Under the pieces are notes generated by a model. That model worked only from the letters and a program-made list of their open reading frames with translations, made no database searches and had not been told where the DNA came from. 64,000 nucleotides of DNA. Source: Stereum hirsutum FP-91666 SS1. Lineage: Eukaryota > Basidiomycota > Agaricomycetes > Russulales > Stereaceae. The stretch lies in assembly GCF_000264905.1 (NCBI RefSeq), contig NW_006763141.1:1004943-1068942 (forward strand), in the 5' to 3' direction. Below, one piece after another: positions 22,691 through 32,556 of this stretch; the first letter of the stretch is position 1, and every line of letters begins with the position of its first letter. The translations under genes were made by a program, and so were the position numbers.

Positions 22691-24867
22691 TTCGCGGATG
22701 CTTGACCGTAGTGGCCCACGCTACCTACGCAGAATCAGTCCTTCCGTCCAATCTTATCGGGCTTAGAAGATTAGCGTGGCCCTTGCACAGGACAACAACC
22801 TTTATCCACCTTACTTTCTCCGGGTAGCACATTCTCTCCACTACTACGGCCTACTCGGTACGGGAATCGGAGACGGATGCAGCGCTCATATTTACATGTT
22901 GTACATGCCCCTTGTTGCCCCCTTGTTTGTTCTCATCAAGTGGGTCTTTTGTTCCGTTCTTTCATGTCGATTTCACACAGCCAAAGGAGCCTGCCCTGAT
23001 GGCCAGATACCCCGACCCCCCTGCAAACATAATACTAACATTGGGGGACACTACAGCTACTGTACTGTAAGATACTTGATGAAGCTTTTCTAGACTCATA
23101 TACAGCTCAAGGAGTTCTCGACGCGAATCCAGAAGCACTCAGCACTAGGTCACTAGCATAGAGTAGTACTCGAACTTGACGAGGCGAAGTCGAGATGGGT
23201 GAGCTAGGGCTGCCTGGAGGCCAATGAGCCATAGCATAAACGAGTTACAGAACTTATATGTACCAGTGCATTCCACGAAAGTCACAGGTGGTGTATTTGG
23301 GCGCAAAGCATCGAGAACGGTTCTTGAATTAAGATATCTGGGCGCTCGTATTGCCATCGTGACTGTGGCAGCCCACGATTACCAGCTACATTAGTTGACC
23401 GTCGGGTTCCTCACCATGCCGGAGGTGAGCGCTGGGACAAACTATTGGGAGTGAGTCGCAAATTTATAGTCTCCGGGAGTTATTGTGCGTCAAGGTGTTA
23501 GAGGTGTAGACGTCTGCTGGAAATCCTTGTCCCTGGGTCCAAAGGATCGTAAATGATCCTCAAAGAGCGGGAACGTGCAAATGACGCCATACAACCTTTG
23601 ATAAGTTCCCGTTCCACACTTGTGGTGCATCCAGCTCGTGAGTATGGGGCATGATAGGGCACGTATGTAGTGCTGTACATGTACATGCAGCCCTGGGCCC
23701 CGCGCCAATCAGCGAGCGAGCTCTGGTGGAACTCGAACGTTCTGAACCTACATGTGTGCCCAAATCAGAAGTCTCGCTTTCATTTTGAACACCATGTTGG
23801 AGAAGCCATCCCCAAGCCTTTGTTGACTGTATCACAGCGATGAATACAATCAGATGAAAGGCCCAAGTACCTTCAACTTCGAAACGTGACGAAGTAAGTT
23901 AAACATATCAGGGTCCTACTGTCGGTGCAGGTAGCATCACCCAAACGAGCCCTCGGTCCGTAACGCCTGGAATGAGGACGAGGGAAAGAGCGGCGATACA
24001 TCTGAACATGTTCGGGAGTCAGAACAATCATAGCGCAGCCTGAACAGGAATCGAACACCATGAGGACACACGTACGTTGTCTATCCCTGTCTATCCCCGT
24101 TTCGTACCGCGGAGGTTCAGTTCTACACAGCCGTGTGGGATCAAGAGTATTCCCTCAAGGTTGAACGTACTGTTATACCGGAGATCTCCTTCTGAATAGG
24201 ACGCCTAGTCGAAAGTCTTTGTCTGATGAGCCGAAACATAGGTGACCGACACGTTAACACGTGTATTCGTGTCTGTCTGTCTCAGTGGCGGGGCTATGAG
24301 GCCTGGGAGCCAGATATGGTTATCCGATTAACATGAGGGGCTCAAATACGCCAGTTGCAATGCTTTTCACAGCCTTGCTGAGCACTGGACCCACAGGCTG
24401 AGGCAGTCCTACGACTTTAAAGGTCACTCGAACCATTCTTTCATCATGGGGCGGGAGAACGGTCGAAGGCTCTGCATAGTATATTTATTGTCGTCGGCAT
24501 GAAGCCGACATCGTGTGACACTGCACAATAAGATCGATGGCATTTGGGGATGGTGACTCCATGAACTGTAGCGCTGCAAACCGTTGTCCATCGATGGACT
24601 ATTCCACGAATGTTCTGGACAGGAGGCCAGCTATGTGTGATAAAAGAATCACACCTAGGTGGCGCAGCGCAAGCTTTGACTGCATTAACGGAAACATGCG
24701 TTCCTCGGGTATAAAAGCCACCTCCTTCTTATACAGCGAAACGTCCTCTCCAAGATGCAGCATCCCAATCCACAATCCTCACCGTCTACTATACCCTCTC
24801 TTGCAACGCAAGCCATCATCTTATCATCGCCTCATTCCCGCTCTGGCTAATCACAATCCTGAACACA
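22691..24867. other. Gene-poor region upstream of the four-helix membrane protein
   Basis: About 2.2 kb without a convincing gene. Short frames exist but show no family, splice pattern or codon bias that I trust. The right end holds the promoter of the next gene. Confidence 0.5.
24710..24717 (+). promoter_or_regulatory. TATA box
   Basis: TATAAAAG within CGGGTATAAAAGCC lies about 150 bp upstream of the ATG at 24868 and points into the single-exon membrane protein gene. Confidence 0.6.
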
Positions 24868-25566
24868 ATGTCAAACACTCACCAGAACGTCGTCCTCGAT
24901 CTCCCCAATCGCCCTACCCAGGGCAGCCTCCAACCATCTAATCACCAAACTAAACGTTCCACTCCCTCGAATAACCCTGTGCCCATTCACCTGACCCTCT
25001 TCACCGCGCTCTCTGCGCTCTTATCCTGCACCACCGTAATCCTCTCGATCCCCATCTCCGGCCTGCCTTCGCACTATCTGTTCTTCCTTTTCCCGCCCCT
25101 CACCTTCATCAACTCCGTCTTCCTCCTCTTCCCACCCAGCAAATACGGTCGCGCCGTCCCCTCGCTCGATGCATACACGAGTAATGCACACTTCGTGGGA
25201 CAGGCCGCTCAGATCGTGGGCTGGACGTGTGGGGTGGTAATCAGCGTTTGCGAAGGCGTATTCGAGTATGTTGGGAGAGCTCCTGCGAGTGGCGATGACG
25301 AAGAGGTGGAGACGACGATGTTGTGGTGGGGAATCGCGTTTGCGAGCGAGCTGGTGGCACTGATGCATGTTACGCTGCAGTGCGGGTTGTTGGTATATTG
25401 TCTGGTCCTGCGATGGCGTAAACAGAACCAGGGAGGAGTCGGAGGGGTGTTCTTGAGACGATTCACCCAGGCAGGGTCGAATAGAGCGCAAGTGCAATCG
25501 ACGGTCCTCAATCCGAGGGAGGGAGAGTTCGACGAGAAGACGATCAAGCCAAATGAGGAGGTCTAA
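24868..25566 (+). CDS. Four-helix membrane protein, unknown function
   Basis: Single-exon gene of 232 residues. A hydrophilic N-terminus (MSNTHQNVVLDLPNRP) of about 45 residues precedes four likely membrane helices: LTLFTALSALLSCTTVILSI, YLFFLFPPLTFINSVFLLF, AAQIVGWTCGVVISVCEGVF and LWWGIAFASELVALMHVTLQ leading into CGLLVYCLVL. A basic loop (LRWRKQNQ) and a charged C-terminal tail end it. This resembles small tetraspanning proteins common in agaricomycetes, but I recognise no named family. A good TATA box supports the start. Confidence 0.75.
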   Translation: MSNTHQNVVLDLPNRPTQGSLQPSNHQTKRSTPSNNPVPIHLTLFTALSALLSCTTVILSIPISGLPSHYLFFLFPPLTFINSVFLLFPPSKYGRAVPSLDAYTSNAHFVGQAAQIVGWTCGVVISVCEGVFEYVGRAPASGDDEEVETTMLWWGIAFASELVALMHVTLQCGLLVYCLVLRWRKQNQGGVGGVFLRRFTQAGSNRAQVQSTVLNPREGEFDEKTIKPNEEV

Positions 25567-26589
25567 CCTGTGCGACGACATGGCTCACGATTCCCACCGT
25601 CCATATACCAAAGAAAACCTTTGAACGATAGTGAGTGTACTAACAACCATTAATACAATGTACTAACGTCATCTAGCCTTCTGCTTTTTCGTTGAAGATT
25701 GTACTGTTCTGTAGCAGGGAACCATCTTGAGAACGACCTGACTGTGGAAAGACTCGACGTTGTCTGTATACGGTCACGGGCTTTCAATATTATAGAATCT
25801 AAGTTATTAGTGAGGAGTCGTGTTAAGCTTTCCTCTTTTATTTAGTTGCATTCGCAGTACTCACCACTTATGCGAGTTCCTTTTGAACATTTGCTCATCG
25901 AATAGCGTATTATATCAGAGTTCTGCAGTGTTGTATCCCAAGGACAGAGTTTTATGATACTTCCCCGAGATAATCTCTTGGAATGGCATCAGTAGCGTCA
26001 GTTGCAAGTTGCGAGTTGAAGTAGCATGGAACAATAGACCTTATATGTTTCAAGTTTACTTGGAACTCGTTGGCGGAAGATCTGTCCGATCCGCCAATGA
26101 GCTTTCGCAAAAAGTTCCAAGTTTTTACTAACATATAAGCCCTAATCACTTACTTGACTTGAGTGCTTCTGGCATGGGCTGTTCTGTGCCAGAATGACTT
26201 CCGACTTCATTGGGGCAGTCTCACTTGACATCGAATACCTCCAACCAACCCTCAGAAGCCTGTCGATTGAGTTATACACGCAGCACACGACCGAAAACGA
26301 GCTCTGTAGTCTGTTCCTAGGGCCATAAGCATTGATGATTGCGACAAGCAAGAGGCGACGGCACATTCCGGTGGAAAGCTTTCGTTCTTGTGTCTTTTCA
26401 GGTCTTTTCGCCACTGTGACGTTCCCTGACATTTCCATAGACATGAAATCTCCTGCCAGCTGGCACCTGAAAATTTTCCTACAAGTTGTCAGGTCTATAT
26501 ATGCGTATCCCTCATTTGTTGAGTGAACACTGTTACGCGTGGATTTGATGGGCAGTAGGGGGAGCAAGAATAACAGAACGAATGAGAAA
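25567..26589. other. Intergenic between membrane protein and U6
   Basis: About 1 kb between the four-helix protein gene and the U6 terminator. Apart from the 100 bp hairpin element at 26040-26139 no structured or coding feature was seen. Confidence 0.5.
26040..26139. mobile_element. 100 bp hairpin element (MITE-like)
   Basis: The ends are a perfect 10 bp inverted repeat (CTTATATGTT / AACATATAAG). Two internal arm pairs also match: TTGGAACT / AGTTCCAA and TTGGCGGA / TCCGCCAA. The right arm carries about 13 extra bases. No coding capacity and no clear target-site duplication. It may be a miniature inverted-repeat element or a remnant of one. Confidence 0.5.
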
Positions 26590-26590
26590 A

Positions 26591-26652
26591 ATAAATATTG
26601 AGACCCGTAGGTCTACCACTCTGGAGAAGCGTGTCATCCTTGTGCAGGGGCC

Positions 26653-26683
<31 letters not shown>

Positions 26684-26707
26684 TTCGTATGTCACCCCGA
26701 AGGGGAC
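26591..26707 (-). ncRNA. U6: U6 spliceosomal snRNA, copy 1
   Basis: The RNA starts with the 5' stem-loop GTCCCCTTCGGGG and carries the invariant ACAGAGA box (in GATACAGAGAAGATTAGC), then GCATGGCCCCTGCACAAGG and ATGACACGC. After the 3' region a short hairpin (AGACC-TACG-GGTCT) precedes a T-run Pol III terminator (about 26586-26590). No intron interrupts it, unlike some basidiomycete U6 genes. It is divergent from the eIF2D gene 196 bp away. The sequence is identical to the copy at 50773. Confidence 0.95.
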
Positions 26708-26742
26708 GATATCAACTGGGTGCGCGCGCCTTGCCGGAACGA

Positions 26743-26772
26743 AAGAACGCGTTTTGCGTGGGTGGCGGGTGT
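26743..26772 (-). promoter_or_regulatory. Conserved U6 upstream element (PSE-like), copy 1
   Basis: ACACCCGCCACCC followed by RCGCAAAACSCGTT begins exactly 65 nt upstream of the U6 5' end. The same sequence (about 27 of 30 positions) lies at the same distance upstream of the other U6 copy, while flanks further out differ. Confidence 0.65.
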
Positions 26773-26902
26773 AGCCGAGCCATCACCGCGTGGCCCAAAA
26801 CGAGGCTTCCCTCCACAACGCCACACCACACCCATCCGCGCAGGCATTCATCTAACCTCCACGCTATCTACCCCATTATTTTCCTTTTATTGTACATAAT
26901 TG

Positions 26903-29557
26903 ATGTTCAAGAAACCGCCGAAGACTTTAAAGACATCAGGTCCGTAGTGCAGATCGTCACTTGCCTGACATCATCAGAGTATCAAGCTTACCGTAACTTG
27001 CTACCAGCACCACTTCGGGGTTCAGACAGACGAAAGCTGAGGCAACGCATCGTGGAAATATACACTCTCAGTCCAGATGAAGGCAACGAACTAGTTCCCG
27101 ATGGTCTCCTCTCGCAGAAGTTTACCACTCATTCCGGAGAACCCGGTGTATGTTGCGCCATAAGTTGTTCGTCGACGAGGAAAGGCTCACTCGACTCATC
27201 TGCATCATATAGATGATATATCTGGAACCGAATGGGGACCCATTATGGTTCTCGATTGGTAAAGACTCAGATGAAATGATTCCGACAGGTGCGCCGTCAG
27301 TGGTCACCCCATTCATTGAGAGCAACGACATGTAGCTCACGGGTACACCCATATAAACCCAGTTTACACACTATGGAAACATCCTCTTCTCATTCCATGG
27401 ATGACGACCCCTGGGATCGTATTCGAAGCCTTGGCTCGTGGCGCAGATATGATGTGTCCAGGAGGTCAGTTCTTATCCATTCACCCGTCCATACCGTCCA
27501 TCCGTCTCACAAACCTTCTTCAAATCATCCCCAACCCCGAATCACGGCGAATACGCTCTACCCCTCCGATGCAAAGTCGCCGGCATCGTCAAACCCGAAA
27601 AACTCCCCGCCAATTCCCTCGTTTGCATCAGAGAACATATCGTTTCACGACAAGCCGTCGGTCCTGCGTTCGTTGTCGCTCGTATGGCCGTCGACGGCCG
27701 TCGCATTATCACAGAAGATATAAAGACAGGAAAAGCTGCTGTGGTTCTGCATATGGTAGGAGACAAGCTGTGGGAAATGGGTAGTCGACCGGCGAAACTT
27801 CCCGAACCTCTTGACATGAACTTTTTGTCGCCGAAGCCGGCGGACAGTGGTGACAGATTTGGCGGTGGGGCTGGGGCTGGGGCGTCAAGGATAGAGGAGG
27901 TTGGAGGAGAGGAGTCTGCGCCTGTGGCTGTTCAGGATGAAAATGGAGCTGCGACAGAGCCGCCACAGTCGGAAGATGAAGGAGATGGAGAGCATGGTCC
28001 TCCACAGTCGGCGAAGGTTGACGCTGAACCCAGCGTGACGTCTGCAACAGCCGAACCCGACATCAAGCTCACACCAGACGGTGCGTATCTATCGCAAGTT
28101 CCCTTTTCATCGTGCTGACTCCACTCGTCAAAACCAGAGGTGACCACACTACTACGATCTTCACTCCTGCAAGCAATCCAAACAACACTCTCCTCCGTCC
28201 CCCAATCGTCTTTTCCCATCTCTTCCTCCATCTTCTACACGAACTATATTCTTCCTGCTCGTCCACTTTACGTCCGCCCACCGCCACCATCCGCATTGTC
28301 CTCAACCAACTCACCATCGCCGCCACCCACTCACACCCCAGTCGACATCAAACACTCCACCCACAAATCCCTCTCCGCCTTCCTCCGAACGTCACAATCC
28401 CAAGGTATTATCAAACTAAAAGACAATCGTCCAGACGCTTCCATCGTAGCCGTCTTCCCAAAACACCCTGATGTAGAGCATCATAGGAAGTATCGGACAG
28501 TTGGTGACGAGGAGAGGAGGGAGAGGAGAGAGAGGGAGAAGGAAGAAGGTGAGAGGGAAGGGAAAGAGAGTGGTAAGAAAGAGATGGAGATTGAGGAGCT
28601 GTGGAAGCCGCATCAAACGTCGGTCAAATTGTTCGAGGACATGAAAGTTAGGTACGTACGCTTCATCGCCTCGGGTGTATGCAGCACCACCTCGCCTCTT
28701 CCCCCCCACTCGGACACGCGTCCCTCCCTTGACGACATCTCGCTTAGCATACTTAGTAACCTCCTCCTCTATGTATTCAGCGCATCCGACCTCTACACCC
28801 TCCCTACCATTAAGTCTCACCTCAATACCTATCTCACCTCCCAAAACCTCGTCAACCTCGCCGACCAATCCTACATCAACATACGCGCTTCGGATGTCCT
28901 CAATTCTACACTATCGACCAAGGGAACGAGTCCACCAGAGTTCATGAAAAGGGAGGAATTGATCAAGGCGATTTGTGGTAAGATGCAGAATTGGTACAGG
29001 ATCGGGTCGGGTGAAGAGGCTGTGGTAAAGTACGTTCTTTCTCCGGTCTCCGTTGCTTTTCCCGCGCATTTTGTTTTTATTTCATGTTTTGCGCTGGCTG
29101 ACTGACATTTTTTTGTACGATCTGGCGTGGCGTGTGGCGAACAGGAAGGGCGAATTGAAGCCGATCTCCGTGATCGTAAAAATCAGGGCAGGGAGGAAAG
29201 CGTGTACGCTCATAACCGGGCACGAACAATTCGGCCTGAAGAGCGAACATATCGCAGAGGCCTTGAAGGCGAAATGTGCCTCTTCTACTACTGGTGCGTC
29301 CCATAACTTTACCACACCGCACGCTTTCTCCCTCCTGTTCACGCGGCCCTATACTCGCACGCTCCAACCTGGATGCTATGTTTATTTTGCCTCTTTTTGT
29401 GTATACAGTTTCGTCACTTCCCGGGAAAATAAGCGGCGAAGAAGTCATGGTTCAAGGGAAACAGCTGATTGCGGTGAAGGAATATTTGACGACTGTGCAG
29501 GGCGTGCCGAAGAGGTGGTTGGAGTTGACGGACGCGACGGTCAAGAAGAAGAAATGA
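26903..29557 (+). CDS. Eukaryotic translation initiation factor 2D (ligatin/Tma64)
   Basis: Cytosolic factor involved in tRNA delivery and post-termination 40S recycling. Exon 1 encodes MFKKPPKTLKTS. Next come SAPLRGSDRRKLRQRI, ELVPDGLLSQKFTTHSGEPG, MIYLEPNGDPLWFSIGK and VYTLWKHPLLIPWMTTPGIV, which form the N-terminal DUF1947-like part. The PUA domain follows (GADMMCPGVAGIVKPEKLP, FVVARMAVDG). A middle acidic linker leads to a winged-helix/SWIB region (LRSSLLQAIQTTLSS, SLSAFLRTSQSQGIIKLK). The C-terminal SUI1 domain reads KPISVIVKIRAGRKACTLI, TGHEQFGLKSEHIAEALKAK and VMVQGKQLIAVKEYLT, ending VKKKK. The domain order equals human EIF2D. About eight exons; the donor after GEPG is GTATGT, which preserves the frame. 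Confidence 0.92.
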
Positions 29558-30818
29558 TGTGCGTATTGCATATTATCTGCTTCTGAGTGCCGGTGGGGAT
29601 AGATGTACTGAACAGTGCAGTTCTAGGTGCAGAAAAAGAGTGATGTGATGTACGATATGTGTGTAGTATCAGCGTAACAGGTGTGTGGGGATAAAGTCCG
29701 TCTTACTCCGTGTACTCAACCTTTCTCGTCATGAAATTTTAATCGCAGATATGTATGCTTGACACTGAACAACGCAAACCGAAAGCTGTCACAAAACATA
29801 AGAATACAGTATTCGTATGTTTTTCTCCAGTGCCACACTCGTTCGCATTCAACGACAAGCGCCCGCTGTGTGATGACGTCGTGCGCTAAGCGCTCGTGCC
29901 ACTTGCAGAAGACCAGGGTTTTGACGACAATGCTGATCTCCTAAGCAGTCTCTTTCAACCGGTTCACGATGATCATTCCGTCTCTTGTCTTATATTGCGA
30001 TCTGGTATCTCAAGCGTCTTCGCTTTCGTACATCTCCGATATGGTCTCAACCAACCCTGTCTCTTCAATGAAGACGGCTCGAAGAGTCGTATAACCTTGG
30101 CTTCAGACTTTCCAATCCTTTGTTGGCAGCAGATATATGAAGACGATGCCGAGCATGGTCCGTACCGTGTGCTATCGATCATTTACACTGGTGCAGCTGA
30201 TCTCAGACAGTTTTCTCCACAGAAGGGTCATCAGCACTGGCAGCCCCTTCAAATTCGACTCCTTGCACTGGTCCTCCCTTTCAGCTGTTGTCGATAGTCA
30301 AAACTCTCCTGATCGCCACCAGGGGAATCTGTCGTTTGTCCGTAGGTCATTTCGGAATCTTCAGGTCTGGACCATCTATTAACCCTATACGATAATGGCC
30401 AAGAGTGCTGTCTGCTTACCCAGGTATAGAACCCGGTGCTGATTCTGACTATTGGGTCGCAATGTATCTGAATGGTGTCCAAAGCTTCTAGGTCAATAGG
30501 TTCTTTGCACTATCTTCCCTCCTTCGACATCACCTCGAGGACCTCTAAGTGAAGTCTGGATAGAAGCCTAGAAATCCGAGCGAGATATGGACACAGGTAA
30601 TAGGCACCTTTGCGTACGTCGGTTACACGAGAACAGGAAATCCAAATACAGACCCCCCTTCTGTCTCCAACCTTCCGCCATCTGTTAACGGATTCCATTT
30701 ATTCCAACCGTGTCCGCTGCAGCGACCCTGGTCATGTATACTGGCCGTCGATCTTCGACGCCGACCACCATTTCAACATCCAAGATTCATCGAAGCACTT
30801 TCAATAGCCCTCTACAAC
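29558..30818. other. Intergenic, no gene seen
   Basis: About 1.3 kb between eIF2D and the UbiA-like gene. Short frames exist on both strands but nothing recognisable. The right end carries the UbiA-like promoter. Confidence 0.5.
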
Positions 30819-30826
30819 TATATAAG
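30819..30826 (+). promoter_or_regulatory. TATA box of the UbiA-like gene
   Basis: TATATAAG lies 104 bp upstream of the ATG chosen at 30930. An earlier ATG (30833) is only about 7 bp after the box, too near to be used, which supports the later start. Confidence 0.5.
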
Positions 30827-30929
30827 TACGCATGTGCGCTAATCCTCTGTCAACGACTCGGATGGTCACCATCAGACACCGTTCTACACTCTCCTTTGAC
30901 CTGCTGCCAACTATTATCCCTCCCTTCAT

Positions 30930-32052
30930 ATGTCTCTCGCTCTGCCGTCTCTGAATCTTCTACTCTTACTCTCATGGCCGTCGAAGCTATCGCCGTTCCA
31001 GCTGTTTGCCCCAGTGTTGATAACGCCGAGTGCTGTCTTGAAGACGATCTTCTTGTTCACCAAATCCGATCTGAAGACCATTCTTGTGCCCGTAGTGCGT
31101 TGGACTTACTGCCCGTAACGTCGGCTTCGGAATTCCACTCATCTAACATCCTTCTTGCTTTGTAGACTGCATTTGCGTTCCTCACAGCGCCTAATCCAAG
31201 CATCACACGTCTTCCGTGCACGATGATGTGGATATGGCTCAATATTCTTCAGTTCTGTGTCTCTAACCAGAGCATCAACCCAGAGGAGGATGCATCGAAC
31301 AAGCCGTGGCGACCCATACCATCTCAGCGCACATCCGTTTGCTCCGCTCGGATTCTACGGTGGATACTCCTCCCGATGTGCTTGACACTTTCCGTATACC
31401 TAAACGTCCTCGGCGAAGGGCTCGCCCTTGCCATTATTTTTCTGGCTCATAACGAGCATAACCTCGGCTCGCATTGGATCCTGCGCAACGTATGCAATGC
31501 TATTGGGTACGCTGCGTTCAACGCGGGTGCTACATCCATTGCTTGTCCTTGTGCGTCCTTCATCACATTTATACATATTTTCTCTCCGGTCATACCCATC
31601 CTTTCATCTAGCCCCGGATCATGTGATTGACCGTCGCACAACAATGTCTTTCGCCTGCAACGCGCTCATTATCTTCACCACTATTTACGCTCAAGACTTT
31701 CGTGACGCCGAGGGTGACGATGTCCTCGGTCGTCTAACCGTACCCCTCGTCTGGCCAGAACACAGTCGCATCGCAATCTTGGCGTCCGTGACCCTTTGGT
31801 CTGTTGGTTTGAGCATAGCATGCAACGTTAATGTGGTTGTAGCGGTCGCGTTCTCGTTGTCGGGGTTCTCAGTAGGGTTGAGCTTTTATCGCAAACGATC
31901 GGCGGAGGAGGACAGGAGGACGTATGTGTGGTATAATGTGAGTGCTTCTTTGACTTGACTTGCGATATGTTGTTCTGACGGTAGTTGGACAGATATGGTT
32001 GGCGGTAGCGCAGGTTGTTCATTGTCCTGCTGTCTTGAAGCTACTTTCTTGA
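30930..32052 (+). CDS. UbiA-family prenyltransferase-like membrane protein
   Basis: Integral membrane protein of the UbiA aromatic prenyltransferase / terpene-forming superfamily. Four exons: 30930 to a GTAGTG donor near 31091; a long second exon; a third from 31612; and a last ending LKLLS at 32052. The N-terminus is hydrophobic (LNLLLLLSW). The first motif region reads NQSINPEEDASNKPWRPIPS: the family's first aspartate motif with substitutions, followed by the conserved NKPWRPIPS. The second Asp motif is intact in IYAQDFRDAEGDDVLGRLT. Several membrane helices follow (ILASVTLWSVGLSIAC, VVVAVAFSLSGFSVGL). Such genes occur in agaricomycete meroterpenoid or terpenoid clusters, but no partner enzyme is seen here. 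Substrate unknown. Confidence 0.8.
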
Positions 32053-32556
32053 TGATCGAACCCGTCATCATGCGGACACGTGCGCTTGTGTAGAGGGTAC
32101 GAATGTAAAGTCCCGATATCTCTTTGTGAGTACTCTCATTCCACGAATGCTTGTTGCCTTGAGCTGACGTTTCGGGCCTCCTGCCTGATAGGTTTTGATC
32201 TTCTGCCGTTCTCTCCTATACCCAGTATTCTCCTCATTGATTGAACCTCCATGTAATGGATTACATTCGTACTTTCGACTCCACACTCGTCTATTATTTT
32301 TATCCATCGATTCTCCTAGTTACTGTGGCATAAACACTCGCCTGCAGAGGAGGCAGATACAGTAATTACAGTAAAGACACGTCTCGGAGGTACAAGTACA
32401 GAGGGCTATAGGATCCCCCCCAAGTAGTGGTACTTATGATACATTGAAAAGCACATATTTGTCCGCAGACGAAGACAAATCATGCATGTAGATGGAAAAA
32501 AGGGATAGAAAGAAGGACGAAAGAGTTCACCAAAAACTGTAAGCCTTCTGGGTTAT
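32053..32556. other. Convergent intergenic region
   Basis: About 0.5 kb between the stops of the UbiA-like gene (plus) and membrane paralogue A (minus). It should contain both 3' UTRs. No gene was seen. Confidence 0.6.

Noticed and set aside
23990..24070. Possible minus-strand tRNA (GTTCGATTCC B-box-like sequence)
   Set aside because: The flanking bases cannot form a T-stem or acceptor stem, and no A box lies at the right distance.
26591..26707. One U6 copy being a pseudogene
   Set aside because: Both copies are identical over the entire RNA and both keep the upstream element and a T-run terminator.
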